DNA of 64,000 nt from assembly GCF_018917865.1 (NCBI RefSeq), contig NZ_JAHLPM010000003.1:1-64000 (forward strand). Reading direction: 5' to 3'. The stretch's first letter is position 1. The number at the start of each line of letters is the position of its first letter. Below the pieces are notes generated by a model. It was not told where the DNA came from and searched no databases. It saw only the letters and a list, made by a program, of their open reading frames with translations. Origin of the DNA: Tissierella simiarum. Its GTDB lineage: Bacteria; Bacillota; Clostridia; Tissierellales; Tissierellaceae. Below are positions 43,656-54,333 of the stretch, one piece after another. Both the position numbers and the translations under genes were made by a program.

Positions 43656-44681
43656 ATGATAAAATGTTCTGACAACATTAATAGTTTAAATTCTATAACC
43701 AATAGTAATATATATAAAACTAAAAAAAGAGATAATGATAATTGTAAAACAAGTATAGTAGACAATAGTATTAAAACGGTTGAAGATGACTATAGAGAAC
43801 TAATTGTGAAAAATACTAGTACTACTAAAGAAGTTACAGATAAAGTGAAAGATACAACTAAAAGTTCTATAGGCTCTTTTTTTAATTCAATATCAGAATC
43901 TTTTTCTATGGCATTAAGCACTGTGAAAAATGTTAGAAAAACAGCAATATCCATAGGTGAAAGTATTAAAAACACAGCATTTTTAGTTTCAAGTGCTATT
44001 AAAGATACTTTTAATTCAATAGGTAAAAGCATAAAAAATGTTTCTAAATCAATTGCTGATAAAAAAATGGAGACTACTTCACAAATATCTAATACTTATA
44101 AAGAAGTATCTACAACTGTTTTAGAGCTACAACAGGCTGGAAGAGAGGTTATGAACTCTGCTACATCTATAGTTGGAGAAACATTAAAAACAGCAGTTTC
44201 AATAGGTGAAGATGTTGTGGAAATAGTAGGAAAGGTTGGAATTACAGTAACTAATATTTCGGTTGCAACAAGTAATCCTACTAGTGGAATTATAAAAAAG
44301 GGAATAGAAACTGTAGGTTTTATAAAAGTAGGTATAGATTCTATAAAAGAACCTATAAAGAGAATACCACATACATTTTCAACGGGTAGTAAAAATATAA
44401 AGGAACATTATAATAATATAGTAGATATTGTTAAAAGTTCGGAATCTAAAGTTAGAACAGTTAAAAATGCTATAGTATCGGTAGGAAAGGAAATAATAGA
44501 TTCAGTAAAAACTATAGCCCATGAAGTAAAGGCAGCTAGTATAGACATAGCAAATACAGTAAGAGACTCAGCATCTAATATAAAGGATATAGTTAATAAG
44601 GGCTATGATGAAGTTGCACAAATATATAAAGACTCCAAAAATAATATTAACAATTCAGTTAGTAATCCTATATTGACTTAG
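43656..44681 (+). CDS. Long amphipathic-helix protein (LEA/phasin-like)
   Basis: A 341-residue protein with no recognised domain, no cysteine after residue 50, few aromatic residues and very high S, T, K, I and V content. From about residue 70 it is a series of degenerate 11-residue-like amphipathic helices (SIGSFFNSISES, SIGESIKNTAFLV, DTFNSIGKSIKNV, SIGEDVVEIVG, DSVKTIAHEV), as in LEA proteins, apolipoproteins, perilipins and some phasins. Such helices coat lipid or granule surfaces. ATG 43656 is preceded by AAAAGGAG. A coat or dispersal role with the CBM48 partner is an inference. Confidence 0.65.
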   Translation: MIKCSDNINSLNSITNSNIYKTKKRDNDNCKTSIVDNSIKTVEDDYRELIVKNTSTTKEVTDKVKDTTKSSIGSFFNSISESFSMALSTVKNVRKTAISIGESIKNTAFLVSSAIKDTFNSIGKSIKNVSKSIADKKMETTSQISNTYKEVSTTVLELQQAGREVMNSATSIVGETLKTAVSIGEDVVEIVGKVGITVTNISVATSNPTSGIIKKGIETVGFIKVGIDSIKEPIKRIPHTFSTGSKNIKEHYNNIVDIVKSSESKVRTVKNAIVSVGKEIIDSVKTIAHEVKAASIDIANTVRDSASNIKDIVNKGYDEVAQIYKDSKNNINNSVSNPILT

Positions 44682-44704
44682 ATAATATAATGTAGAGTTA
44701 AAAT

Positions 44705-44760
44705 AAAGGGACTGTCTCAAAATGATCAAAAATCTTTTTGGGACAGCCCTTTTATTTTTT
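44705..44760. terminator. Bidirectional terminator
   Basis: AAAGGGACTGTC with complementary GACAGCCCTTT, plus an inner CAAAA/TTTTG pairing, then TTATTTTTT. It lies between the convergent amphipathic-protein gene and mnmA. Confidence 0.8.
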
Positions 44761-46188
<1,428 letters not shown>

Positions 46189-46926
46189 ATGAAAAAGACA
46201 GTATTGATTACAGGGGCTTCTAGGGGAATTGGAAAGGCTACAGCAGAAAAGTTTGCCATAGAGGGTTATAATGTTATTATTAATTATTATAAAAGTAAAG
46301 ATAAAGCACTTTCATTATTAGAACATCTGCTTTCATCTGGTGCAAATGCTATTGCTATACAAGCTGATGTCTCTGATAGAAAACAGGTTGAAGAAATGTT
46401 TAAAGAAGGTTATAAAAAATTTGGGAAAATTGATGTCCTTGTTAACAATGCAGGTATAGCTGATATGACCTTGTTTACTGATATTACAGAGGAACAATGG
46501 AAAAAATTTTTTGATGTAAATGTCAATGGAATGTTTAATTGCTGTCAATGTGTTCTTCCAAAAATGATTAGTGAAAAGTCAGGAAGAATCATTAATGTTG
46601 CTTCTATTTGGGGATTGGTGGGAGCTTCCTGTGAGACTCATTATTCTGCGACAAAAGGAGCAATTATAAGTTTTACTAAAGCATTGGCAAAGGAATTAGG
46701 TCCTTCTAATATATTAGTTAATGCTATTGCACCAGGTGCAGTAGATACAGACATGATTGCAGGGGTCAGTGAAGAAATTCTTGAAACAATTAAAAATGAG
46801 ACGCCACTGCAAATAATTGCAAAACCAGAAGAAATTGCAGATGTAATATATCTTCTATCAACAGAAGAAACCAAACTAATAACGGGACAGGTAATTAATC
46901 CAAGTGGTGGTTTTGTAATAGTATAG
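46189..46926 (+). CDS. Short-chain dehydrogenase/reductase (FabG-like)
   Basis: A 245-residue classical SDR. Cofactor loop TGASRGIG, NNAG at the end of strand 4, catalytic S in INVASIWG, Y-x-x-x-K as YSATKGA, N in the preceding helix, and the C-terminal ITGQVINPSGG. The sequence is close to 3-oxoacyl-ACP reductase FabG, but no other fatty-acid gene is near. The genuine substrate may be different. The HutD-like gene 68 bases downstream is on the same strand. Confidence 0.9.
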   Translation: MKKTVLITGASRGIGKATAEKFAIEGYNVIINYYKSKDKALSLLEHLLSSGANAIAIQADVSDRKQVEEMFKEGYKKFGKIDVLVNNAGIADMTLFTDITEEQWKKFFDVNVNGMFNCCQCVLPKMISEKSGRIINVASIWGLVGASCETHYSATKGAIISFTKALAKELGPSNILVNAIAPGAVDTDMIAGVSEEILETIKNETPLQIIAKPEEIADVIYLLSTEETKLITGQVINPSGGFVIV

Positions 46927-46994
46927 AAAATTTTAACCATTAATTGTTCATACATCTTAAATAAACTATTCGTGAATTTAGGAAGGAGGATAAA

Positions 46995-47594
46995 ATGAAA
47001 ATTACTACAAAACTAATTAAAGAAGATGATTATATAACGACGGAATGGTCTGGAGGTAAAACTACGCAATTATTCATTTATCCAGAAGACTCAAATTATA
47101 AAGATTTTAATTTTAAATTTAGATTAAGTTCTGCTACAGTAGAATTGGAAAGATCAGAGTTTACTAAATTAGAAGGAGTATATAGATTTATTACACCACT
47201 TGATAAGGGATTTAAACTAACTCATAATCATAAAGATTATATTAGTTTAAGACCTTTTGAAATATATGAATTCGATGGTGATATAGATACTGTTAGTTAT
47301 GGTACAGTAAGGGATTTTAATTTAATGCTGGGAAATGGGGCTAGAGGAAAACTTGAAAATATTTATATAAATAGAGAACATCTATTAATAGAAGAGTGTT
47401 CTTCTGATTTTAAAGAAACTTTTTATTTTATATATGCTTATAATGATAAAATACATATTAATATTGATGGAGATATAAAAATTATTAGACCTTTGCAAAT
47501 TCTTCTAATCAAATTAAACAGCAATACGGTTTTAAATCTAAAAATAACATCTGAAAATCCTACCAATATTTTAATAGCCAAAATATATATGTAA
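46995..47594 (+). CDS. HutD/Ves-family protein
   Basis: A 199-residue bicupin-fold protein of the HutD/Ves family. The start has TEWSGGKTTQLFIYPED, the family core (W-x-G-G-x-T/S-x-x-L/I-x-x-x-P), then FKFRLSSATVE, and later FNLMLGNGA as in the conserved D-x-N-x-M block. HutD is linked to histidine utilisation and Ves to stress; neither has an assigned reaction. No hut genes are present here. Confidence 0.87.
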   Translation: MKITTKLIKEDDYITTEWSGGKTTQLFIYPEDSNYKDFNFKFRLSSATVELERSEFTKLEGVYRFITPLDKGFKLTHNHKDYISLRPFEIYEFDGDIDTVSYGTVRDFNLMLGNGARGKLENIYINREHLLIEECSSDFKETFYFIYAYNDKIHINIDGDIKIIRPLQILLIKLNSNTVLNLKITSENPTNILIAKIYM

Positions 47595-47674
47595 TGGAAG
47601 ATTCAGAAAAGAATTTGAAAATGCAATGGTGAACTCACTATTAAAATATAATTTATACGTATTTAAAAGTAAGA

Positions 47675-47707
47675 AGGATTACTGTTAATAGTAATCCTGA
47701 ATTTTTA
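47675..47707. terminator. Terminator between convergent genes
   Basis: A perfect 9-bp stem AGGATTACT/AGTAATCCT (47675-47683, 47690-47698) with a 6-nt loop, followed by GAATTTTTATT on the plus strand. Confidence 0.75.
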
Positions 47708-47920
47708 TTAAGTATTTTGCCATGATCCATCATCTGTACATACTACCTTTGATCCATCTTCCATTTCTATTACTGATCCAACAGCATGCCTCATGCCTGC
47801 ATATATGCAAAAAGCATCCTTTGCAGCATTTCCTACAGGTGCCTTAGAAATAGGCTTAACATTATTTGGAGCTGAGATTATATTTATACTAATGTCATCA
47901 TCTTTTTTATTATTTTTCAC
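47708..47920 (-). CDS. Small DUF1496-like protein
   Basis: A 70-residue protein, GTG start at 47920 behind GAAAGGAATG. The N-terminal half is polar and probably disordered. The C-terminal half, with FCIYAGMRHAVGSVIEMEDGSKVVCTDDGSW split over two cysteines, follows the pattern of DUF1496 proteins (C-x-Y-x-G-x-x-x-x-x-G-x-x-I/V ... C ... W). Function unknown. It is divergent from the YfcC transporter gene. Confidence 0.6.
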   Translation of the reverse strand: MKNNKKDDDISINIISAPNNVKPISKAPVGNAAKDAFCIYAGMRHAVGSVIEMEDGSKVVCTDDGSWQNT

Positions 47921-48162
47921 AATATCATTCCTTTCATAGCTAATTTTATTTTCTAATATATAAGATTTCTTAGAAGCTATCCTTTATTAAATTCCATATA
48001 TATTAGCATAGCCAGAAGGATTTCATTTATGTAATATAAATCTATGTTTATTTGGAAAATTCTATAAAGGTTAAAAAGTAGCTATAAATTAGTTGATAAA
48101 TGCAAATACTGTTTAAGAAATATTAACTAATTATAGACATTTTTATATGGGGAGATGAAAAT

Positions 48163-49692
48163 ATGAACGGAGAAAAGAAAAATAAAAAGGAAAAAAGGTT
48201 TGAATTTCCTACAGCCTTTACTGTTTTATTTATTATTTTAATACTAGCTGCCATATTAACTTATATAGTTCCGGCAGGATTTTATTCAAAATTGCAGTAT
48301 GATTCAGAGCAAGATATTTTCTTGATAGAAAATCACCAAGGAGAAATCAGTACTCTCCCAGCAACTCAAAAAACCTTAAATAGCTTAAATATTAGGATGA
48401 GCATTAATAAGTTTACAGATGGAAGCATTAAAAAACCTATTGCTATTCCAGATACCTATCAACGTATACAACAGTCACCTCAAGGACCTCTAGCAGTTAT
48501 TATGTCACCTATAGAAGGTATTATGGATACCGTTGATATTATGGTTTTTGTATTGATTTTAGGTGGGATTATTGGTTTAGTTAATAAAACTGGAACCTTT
48601 GATGCAGGAATAGCAGCCTTATCGAAGAGAACAAAAGGAAAAGAATTTTTATTAGTAGTATTTGTGGTAGCCCTAATAGCATTAGGAGGAACTACTTTTG
48701 GGTTGGCAGAAGAAACTATTGCTTTGTATCCTATACTCATGCCTGTATTCATAGCTAGCGGATATGATGCAATAGTCTGTATTGCAGCAATATATATGGG
48801 ATCTTCTATTGGTTCCATGTATTCCACTGTAAATCCTTTTTCAGTAGTTATAGCTTCAAATGCTGCTGGGATCTCATTTAATGAAGGACTTACATTTCGT
48901 ATTATATCTTTAATACTAGCTACTATAATAACTCTTTTATATATTTATCGCTACGCAAAAAAAGTAAAAAGAGATCCCAAAAATTCTTTAATCTATGAAG
49001 ATATGGGTAAAATAGAAGAAAGGTTTTTAAAAGATTATGATCCTGAAAATGTAGCTCCATTTAATTGGAGAAGAATTTTAATACTTGTTATATTTTTAGG
49101 TGCATTTCCATTTATGATTTGGGGAGTTTCTAAAGGTGGATGGTGGTTCCCAGAAATGGCAACATTGTTTTTAGCAGTAGCTATTATTATAATCTTATTA
49201 TCGGGACTTTCCGAAAAAGAAGCTATTAACACATTTATAAACGGTGCAGCAGATTTAGTTGGGGTTGCCCTTATAATAGGAATTGCAAGGGCAATTAATA
49301 TTGTAATGGATAATGGAATGATATCTGATACATTATTATATTACGCATCATCAATTATTAGAAATATGAATGGCGGTATTTTCGCAGCAGTTCAAATGAT
49401 ACTTTTTAGTTTCTTAGGGTTTTTCATACCATCTTCATCAGGACTCGCTACACTTTCTATGCCTATAATGGCTCCCTTAGCAGATACAGTAGGAGTATCT
49501 AGAGATATTGTAGTTACAGCATATAATTGGGGGCAAGGTTGGATGGCATTTATTACACCAACAGGATTAATTTTAGCAACTTTAGAAATGGTAGATGTAA
49601 CATATAATAAATGGATAAAGTTCATATTACCACTTATGGGAATAATCGGAGTCTTTTCTATAGTAATGCTTGTTATACAAACATTATTATAA
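48163..49692 (+). CDS. YfcC-family transporter (C4-dicarboxylate/arginine-ornithine carrier type)
   Basis: A 509-residue membrane protein with about 12 helices in the YfcC family, related to DcuC-like and ArcD-like carriers. Features: the N-terminal FEFPTAFTVLFIILILAAILTYIVPAG block, the PIEGIMDTVDIMVFVLILGG segment, GGTTFGLAEETIALYPI, and FFIPSSSGLATLSMPIMAPLAD near the end. The following two genes are peptidases, so it likely moves dipeptides or amino acids. Ribosome site GGGGAGATG. The three genes are spaced by 27 and 20 bases and form one operon. Confidence 0.88.
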   Translation: MNGEKKNKKEKRFEFPTAFTVLFIILILAAILTYIVPAGFYSKLQYDSEQDIFLIENHQGEISTLPATQKTLNSLNIRMSINKFTDGSIKKPIAIPDTYQRIQQSPQGPLAVIMSPIEGIMDTVDIMVFVLILGGIIGLVNKTGTFDAGIAALSKRTKGKEFLLVVFVVALIALGGTTFGLAEETIALYPILMPVFIASGYDAIVCIAAIYMGSSIGSMYSTVNPFSVVIASNAAGISFNEGLTFRIISLILATIITLLYIYRYAKKVKRDPKNSLIYEDMGKIEERFLKDYDPENVAPFNWRRILILVIFLGAFPFMIWGVSKGGWWFPEMATLFLAVAIIIILLSGLSEKEAINTFINGAADLVGVALIIGIARAINIVMDNGMISDTLLYYASSIIRNMNGGIFAAVQMILFSFLGFFIPSSSGLATLSMPIMAPLADTVGVSRDIVVTAYNWGQGWMAFITPTGLILATLEMVDVTYNKWIKFILPLMGIIGVFSIVMLVIQTLL

Positions 49693-49719
49693 GATTGATC
49701 TTACTGAAAGGATGATTAT

Positions 49720-50931
49720 ATGGATAAGATTATTGAAAGATTTAAAAAGTATATTGCTATAGATACAAAATCTGATGAAAATAGCAGTACTTGTCCTAGC
49801 ACATCGGGTCAATTAGAATTAGGTGATTTATTGGTAGAAGAACTAAAAGAATTAGGACTTGAAGATGTTAGACAAGATGAAAATGGATATGTATATGCTA
49901 CCCTTAAATCTAATACAAATAAGAAAGTACCAACCATAGGATTTATCTCTCACTTAGATACCAGTCCTGATTTAGATGGTAAATGTACAAATCCAAGGAT
50001 TTTTATTTACGAAGGTGGAGATATAAAATTAAATGAGCAATATAGTATAACTGAAAAAGAATTTCCTTTCTTAAAGGATCTTGTAGGTAAAGAGTTTATT
50101 ACAACAGATGGAACAACTCTACTTGGGGCTGATGATAAAGCTGGAATTTCTGCAATTATGGATGCAATGGAATATTTAATTAAACATCCAGAAATAAAAC
50201 ATGGAGATATCAAAATCGGATTTACACCAGATGAAGAAATTGGAAGAGGAGCAGATCTATTTGATGTAAAGGGGTTTAATGCAGATTTTGCATATACCGT
50301 TGACGGAGGTCCTGTAGGTGAACTGGAATATGAGAATTTTAATGCTGCAAGTGTAAAAATAGAAATTCAAGGGAAAAATGTTCACCCAGGAACGGCAAAA
50401 AATATTATGGTGAATTCACTTAGAATAGCTATGGAAATTGAAAATATGTTACCAATAAATGAAAAACCAGAATATACAGAAGGATATGAAGGATTTTATT
50501 TATTGGATGAAATCACTGGAAACATAGACCATACTGTTGTTAATTATATTATTAGAGATCACTGCAAGGAAAAGTTTGAAAGAAAGAAAGAAGATTTTAG
50601 AAAAATTGTAGACTTCTTAAATGATAAATATGGAAACATAATTACTATAGAAATTAAAGATAGTTATTATAATATGAGAGAAAAAATTGAACCACATATG
50701 GAAATCATTGAACTTGCTAAAAAGTCTATGATAGAACTTGGAATTCAGCCAATTATTCAGCCAATTAGAGGAGGAACTGATGGGGCTAGACTTTCTTATA
50801 TGGGACTTCCATGTCCTAATATCTTTACAGGTGGATATAATTTTCATGGAAGATTTGAGTTTATACCAACAGAATCTATGAAATTAGCATCAGAATTAAT
50901 TGTAAAGATTATCGAGAATAACGCAAAATAA
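49720..50931 (+). CDS. pepT: Peptidase T (tripeptide aminopeptidase)
   Basis: A 403-residue M20 zinc aminopeptidase that removes N-terminal residues of tripeptides. Metal ligands: His and Asp in SHLDTSPD, Asp in LGADDKAGISAIMDA, the catalytic pair in PDEEIGRG, Asp in TVDGGP, and His in NFHGRFEFIP. PepT-specific spacing and full length are present. Second gene of the transporter-peptidase operon; it would digest imported or cytosolic peptides. Confidence 0.94.
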   Translation: MDKIIERFKKYIAIDTKSDENSSTCPSTSGQLELGDLLVEELKELGLEDVRQDENGYVYATLKSNTNKKVPTIGFISHLDTSPDLDGKCTNPRIFIYEGGDIKLNEQYSITEKEFPFLKDLVGKEFITTDGTTLLGADDKAGISAIMDAMEYLIKHPEIKHGDIKIGFTPDEEIGRGADLFDVKGFNADFAYTVDGGPVGELEYENFNAASVKIEIQGKNVHPGTAKNIMVNSLRIAMEIENMLPINEKPEYTEGYEGFYLLDEITGNIDHTVVNYIIRDHCKEKFERKKEDFRKIVDFLNDKYGNIITIEIKDSYYNMREKIEPHMEIIELAKKSMIELGIQPIIQPIRGGTDGARLSYMGLPCPNIFTGGYNFHGRFEFIPTESMKLASELIVKIIENNAK

Positions 50932-50951
50932 TTAGAAAGAAGGTGGAAACC

Positions 50952-52400
50952 ATGTACAAATTAGAAGGACTAGAACCTAAAAGAGTATTTTATTATTTTG
51001 AACAATTAACACAAATACCTCGTTGTTCCTATAATGAACAGAAGGTAAGTGATTATATTAAAAATGTGGGAGAAAAATTGGGTCTTGAAACAATTCAAGA
51101 TGATACCCTCAATATAATTATTAAAAAACCTGCTAGTCCTGGATATGAGAACTCAGAGGGAGTTATTATACAAGGACATATGGATATGGTTTGTGAAAAG
51201 GAAAGTGATAGCAGTCATGATTTTACTAAAGATCCTATTAAATTAGAAATAGATGGTGACTATATTCATGGAGATAAAACTACATTAGGCGCGGACAATG
51301 GAATTGCTGTAGCAATGGGATTAGCTATATTGGAGGATAATACTTTAGAACATCCTAACATAGAATTACTTGTCACTACATCGGAAGAAGTAGAAATGGA
51401 AGGAGCTTTTAGTTTATCAAAAGATATTTTAAAGGGAACTAGATTATTAAATGTAGACTCAGAAGAAGAAGGAGTTCTTGTAACTGGATCTGCTGGAGGG
51501 GAATTGATTGAGGCAAAAATTCCTATAGAATATGAAAAGGTTTCAGATTATGTAGAGATCAATATAGAAGTAAAAGGTCTAATGGGAGGACATTCAGGTA
51601 TGGAAATCCATAAACCTAGAGGTAACTCCAATAAGATCTTAAATAATATATTGAAGGAAATAAGAAAAACTATAGATATAAAACTAATATATATCGCAGG
51701 TGGGACTAAAGACAATGCAATTCCAAGACAAACTACAGCTAAAATTGCAGTAAAGTCCAGTGATTTATCTAAATGCATCAATAAAATTGAAGAAATTAAA
51801 AAGAAGGTCATAGATGAAAGTAGACTAGAAGAACCAGAAATAGATATAGTGGTTACAAAAGGTAGGGAAATATCAAAGGTTATAAACGGTAAAGGCTTTG
51901 ATTCTTTAATTTTACTTCTTGATAATATTCCTACAGGAGTATTTACTATGCTGCCAGAAAATAAAGATATAGTAGAAAGTTCTAGTAACTTAGCCATAGT
52001 TAAAATCGAAAATGATCAAATTGTCATTCAAGTGTCTACAAGAAGTTCAGCAGAAAGCGTATTATTAGAACTACGTCAAAAGATATTAAATGAAATAAAT
52101 AAAACTAATGCACAGTATAAAATTAGTGGTAACTATCCAGAATGGGAGTATAATCCTAAATCAACATTAAGAGATACAGCTTTAAGTTTATACAAAGAAA
52201 TGTTTGGAAAAGAAATGAAATCAACAGTTCTTCACGCAGGTTTAGAATGTGGAGTATTAGCAAAGAAATATCCTAATTTAGATATTATTTCTTTCGGACC
52301 GAATATGTATGATGTTCATACTCCAAAAGAAAAACTTAGTATTTCTTCTACAAAGAGAACTTATGAATATTTAGTTCAGCTGCTAAAGAAATTAAAATAA
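50952..52400 (+). CDS. pepD: Aminoacyl-histidine dipeptidase PepD
   Basis: A 482-residue M20 dipeptidase (carnosinase-like, Xaa-His). Zinc-site motifs: GHMDMVCEK, TTLGADNGIAVAMG, TTSEEVEMEGAF, LNVDSEEEG, and a final HAGLECG. Start at ATG 50952 with GAAGGTGG 8 bases ahead. Third gene of the YfcC-pepT-pepD operon, indicating coordinated dipeptide use as nutrient. A very strong terminator follows. Confidence 0.94.
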   Translation: MYKLEGLEPKRVFYYFEQLTQIPRCSYNEQKVSDYIKNVGEKLGLETIQDDTLNIIIKKPASPGYENSEGVIIQGHMDMVCEKESDSSHDFTKDPIKLEIDGDYIHGDKTTLGADNGIAVAMGLAILEDNTLEHPNIELLVTTSEEVEMEGAFSLSKDILKGTRLLNVDSEEEGVLVTGSAGGELIEAKIPIEYEKVSDYVEINIEVKGLMGGHSGMEIHKPRGNSNKILNNILKEIRKTIDIKLIYIAGGTKDNAIPRQTTAKIAVKSSDLSKCINKIEEIKKKVIDESRLEEPEIDIVVTKGREISKVINGKGFDSLILLLDNIPTGVFTMLPENKDIVESSSNLAIVKIENDQIVIQVSTRSSAESVLLELRQKILNEINKTNAQYKISGNYPEWEYNPKSTLRDTALSLYKEMFGKEMKSTVLHAGLECGVLAKKYPNLDIISFGPNMYDVHTPKEKLSISSTKRTYEYLVQLLKKLK

Positions 52401-52445
52401 AATATGATATGTAGAAGTTCAAGGATTTTATAGAATAAGATGAAT

Positions 52446-52505
52446 AATAAGCATAAAAAATGGTTGAAAATAGATGGCTTTCAACCATTTTTTATGCTTA
52501 TTACC
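52446..52505 (+). terminator. Very long perfect hairpin after pepD
   Basis: Arms 52446-52469 and 52479-52502 pair over 24 bases without mismatch, with a 9-nt loop. The stem carries an A/T run (AAAAAA with TTTTTT), so it can act as a terminator in both directions. Confidence 0.85.
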
Positions 52506-52547
52506 AAATATATTATATTCATATTAATAAAAAACTTATAAATTTTA

Positions 52548-52576
52548 TTGACAAAAACAAAAATAAACTATAAAAT
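52548..52576 (+). promoter_or_regulatory. Promoter of the LCM-type methyltransferase gene
   Basis: TTGACA (52548-52553), a 17-base spacer, TAAAAT (52571-52576), leaving a 5-prime leader of about 75 bases before the AAGGAGG ribosome site. Confidence 0.6.
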
Positions 52577-52657
52577 CATATGACGACCAATAAAAATATA
52601 TTATATCATGAAACTATCAAAAAGTCAATAGTTTTTTAAAAAAAGGAGGAAAAAATA

Positions 52658-53572
52658 ATGGAGAATAATAAAGCAAGTTTTACAGCTTTAATGACTGCTT
52701 ATGGAAGGGCATATCATTCTATAAATGAATCGCCTAAAATTTTTGATGATTTTCTTGTGAAACAATTAATTACGGAAGAAGAATATGAAGGTATTAGTAA
52801 TAATTTAGCAGGAAGTATAAATTTTTTTGCTCCAGATAAAGCACAATCTTGTAAGGATAAAGAGTCAGCATTAAAAACGGTTATTCAAAATCAAATAGCA
52901 CCTATTTCTTTATCACGTAGTAGATATACAGAAGACATGTTGAAACTTTCCATAAAACTTGGTGTAAAACAATATGTTATTTTGGGAGCAGGGTTTGATA
53001 CGTTTGTTTTTCGAAATACAGAATTATTAAATTATATTGATGTATTTGAATTAGACCATCCTGCTACTCAAGAGCTAAAATTAAATCGAATTAAAATGGC
53101 TGGATGGGAAATACCTGAAAATTTACATTTCATACCAGTTGATTTTTCAAAGAATAATTTTATAGAAGCCATAAAAAATTCAACTTTTGATACAAATAAA
53201 TTAAGTTTTTATAGTTGGCTTGGTGTAACTTATTATTTAAGTCGAAATGAAACATTAGATACATTAAAAAGTATAGGGAATATTTCACTAAAAGGAAGTT
53301 CTGTTGTTTTCGATTATCCAGACTGTAATATATTTGATACTAATAAAACAACAAGACGTGTACAAAATATGATACATGCAGCTATTCAAAGTGGAGAGCC
53401 TATGAAAAATTGCTATTCAAATACTGAATTAATTTCAGACTTGGAAGAAGCAGGCTTTCAACTTTATGAACATTTGACACCTGTAGAAATAGAAGAACGT
53501 TATTTTAAAGGAAGAAGTGATGATTATCATGCTTTTGAAAATGTGAATTTTGCGTTGGTGGTAAAGGAATAA
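52658..53572 (+). CDS. SAM-dependent methyltransferase, leucine-carboxyl-methyltransferase type
   Basis: A 304-residue class I methyltransferase of the LCM/TIGR00027 group. SAM-binding loop YVILGAGFDTFVFR, next the acidic FELDHPATQELK, and late SFYSWLGVTYYLSRNETLDTL typical of this group. Family members methylate carboxyl or small polyketide/peptide acceptors; the acceptor here is unknown. Strong promoter and ribosome site, single-gene unit ended by the hairpin at 53601-53630. Confidence 0.87.
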   Translation: MENNKASFTALMTAYGRAYHSINESPKIFDDFLVKQLITEEEYEGISNNLAGSINFFAPDKAQSCKDKESALKTVIQNQIAPISLSRSRYTEDMLKLSIKLGVKQYVILGAGFDTFVFRNTELLNYIDVFELDHPATQELKLNRIKMAGWEIPENLHFIPVDFSKNNFIEAIKNSTFDTNKLSFYSWLGVTYYLSRNETLDTLKSIGNISLKGSSVVFDYPDCNIFDTNKTTRRVQNMIHAAIQSGEPMKNCYSNTELISDLEEAGFQLYEHLTPVEIEERYFKGRSDDYHAFENVNFALVVKE

Positions 53573-53600
53573 ATATAATGTTAATGATTAAAAAAGATAA

Positions 53601-53634
53601 ATCCAGTAGTTTTAACTAAAACTACTGGATTTAA
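53601..53634. terminator. Terminator between convergent methyltransferase genes
   Basis: A perfect 14-bp stem ATCCAGTAGTTTTA/TAAAACTACTGGAT with a 2-nt loop, T-rich on the plus side. Confidence 0.8.
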
Positions 53635-53661
53635 TATTTAGGTAATATAAGAAATTATATA

Positions 53662-54333
53662 CTATTTTACCCAATAAATATAATGTTCACCTTGCTTGAA
53701 GACCAAATTAAATTCATTAAATCCTGCTTCTTTAAATAATCTTCTCTGTGTTTTTATTGAAAAAGGAATATCTATATGATAAAGTTTTAGCTTATCTTCA
53801 CCTAATTCATTTAGCATGTCTTCTCTTTGTTTCAACCATTTCTTTTCATGATATGGGGTTACTACATAATCTCCCTCTATATATTTTCCATCTTCTCTAA
53901 GTGAAGATTTTATCTTTTTATAAAGCTCTAATTTATCTTGATATAGAAAATGATGCATAGTCATTATACCTAAAATATATTGGTATTTATTTTTTTCAAA
54001 AGAATAATTGAGATAGGAAGCTTTAATTATATTTAATTGTTTTCTGCAAGATGTATACTTATCTTGAAGAATCTTTAACATTTCTTCTGATAAATCTATA
54101 CATGTTATCTTTGCATTAGGTGCTTTATTAAATATTGCACTTATTTCAAGACCAGTTCCACAGCCTAAATCAAGTATTTCAATAGGTTCTTCAGTATAGT
54201 TAATAGGTTCGGCTACTAAATTATAATATTCTTCGAAAGAATTTATAGTTTCCTTCATATGAGCATCATACTCTTTAGCTCTCAAATTAAAAAAGCTATC
54301 CATTTCTTCTAATCTTAAATTTTGTTCACTCAT
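53662..54333 (-). CDS. Class I SAM-dependent methyltransferase
   Basis: A 223-residue enzyme. SAM loop EILDLGCGTGLEIS, acidic CIDLSEEMLKIL, and TMHHFLYQDKLELYKKI as post-motif region, all of the Methyltransf_25/UbiE type. Terminal KQGEHYIYWVK. Substrate unknown. Start ATG 54333 with AGAAGGAGATG. It is convergent to the LCM-type methyltransferase. Confidence 0.88.
   Translation of the reverse strand: MSEQNLRLEEMDSFFNLRAKEYDAHMKETINSFEEYYNLVAEPINYTEEPIEILDLGCGTGLEISAIFNKAPNAKITCIDLSEEMLKILQDKYTSCRKQLNIIKASYLNYSFEKNKYQYILGIMTMHHFLYQDKLELYKKIKSSLREDGKYIEGDYVVTPYHEKKWLKQREDMLNELGEDKLKLYHIDIPFSIKTQRRLFKEAGFNEFNLVFKQGEHYIYWVK

Noticed and set aside
43647-44681. Reading the amphipathic protein as a phage tape-measure protein
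   Set aside because: It is only 341 residues, has no phage neighbours, and pairs with a CBM48 gene.
46189-46926. Assigning the SDR as FabG of fatty-acid synthesis
   Set aside because: No other fab gene is nearby and SDR sequence alone does not fix the substrate.
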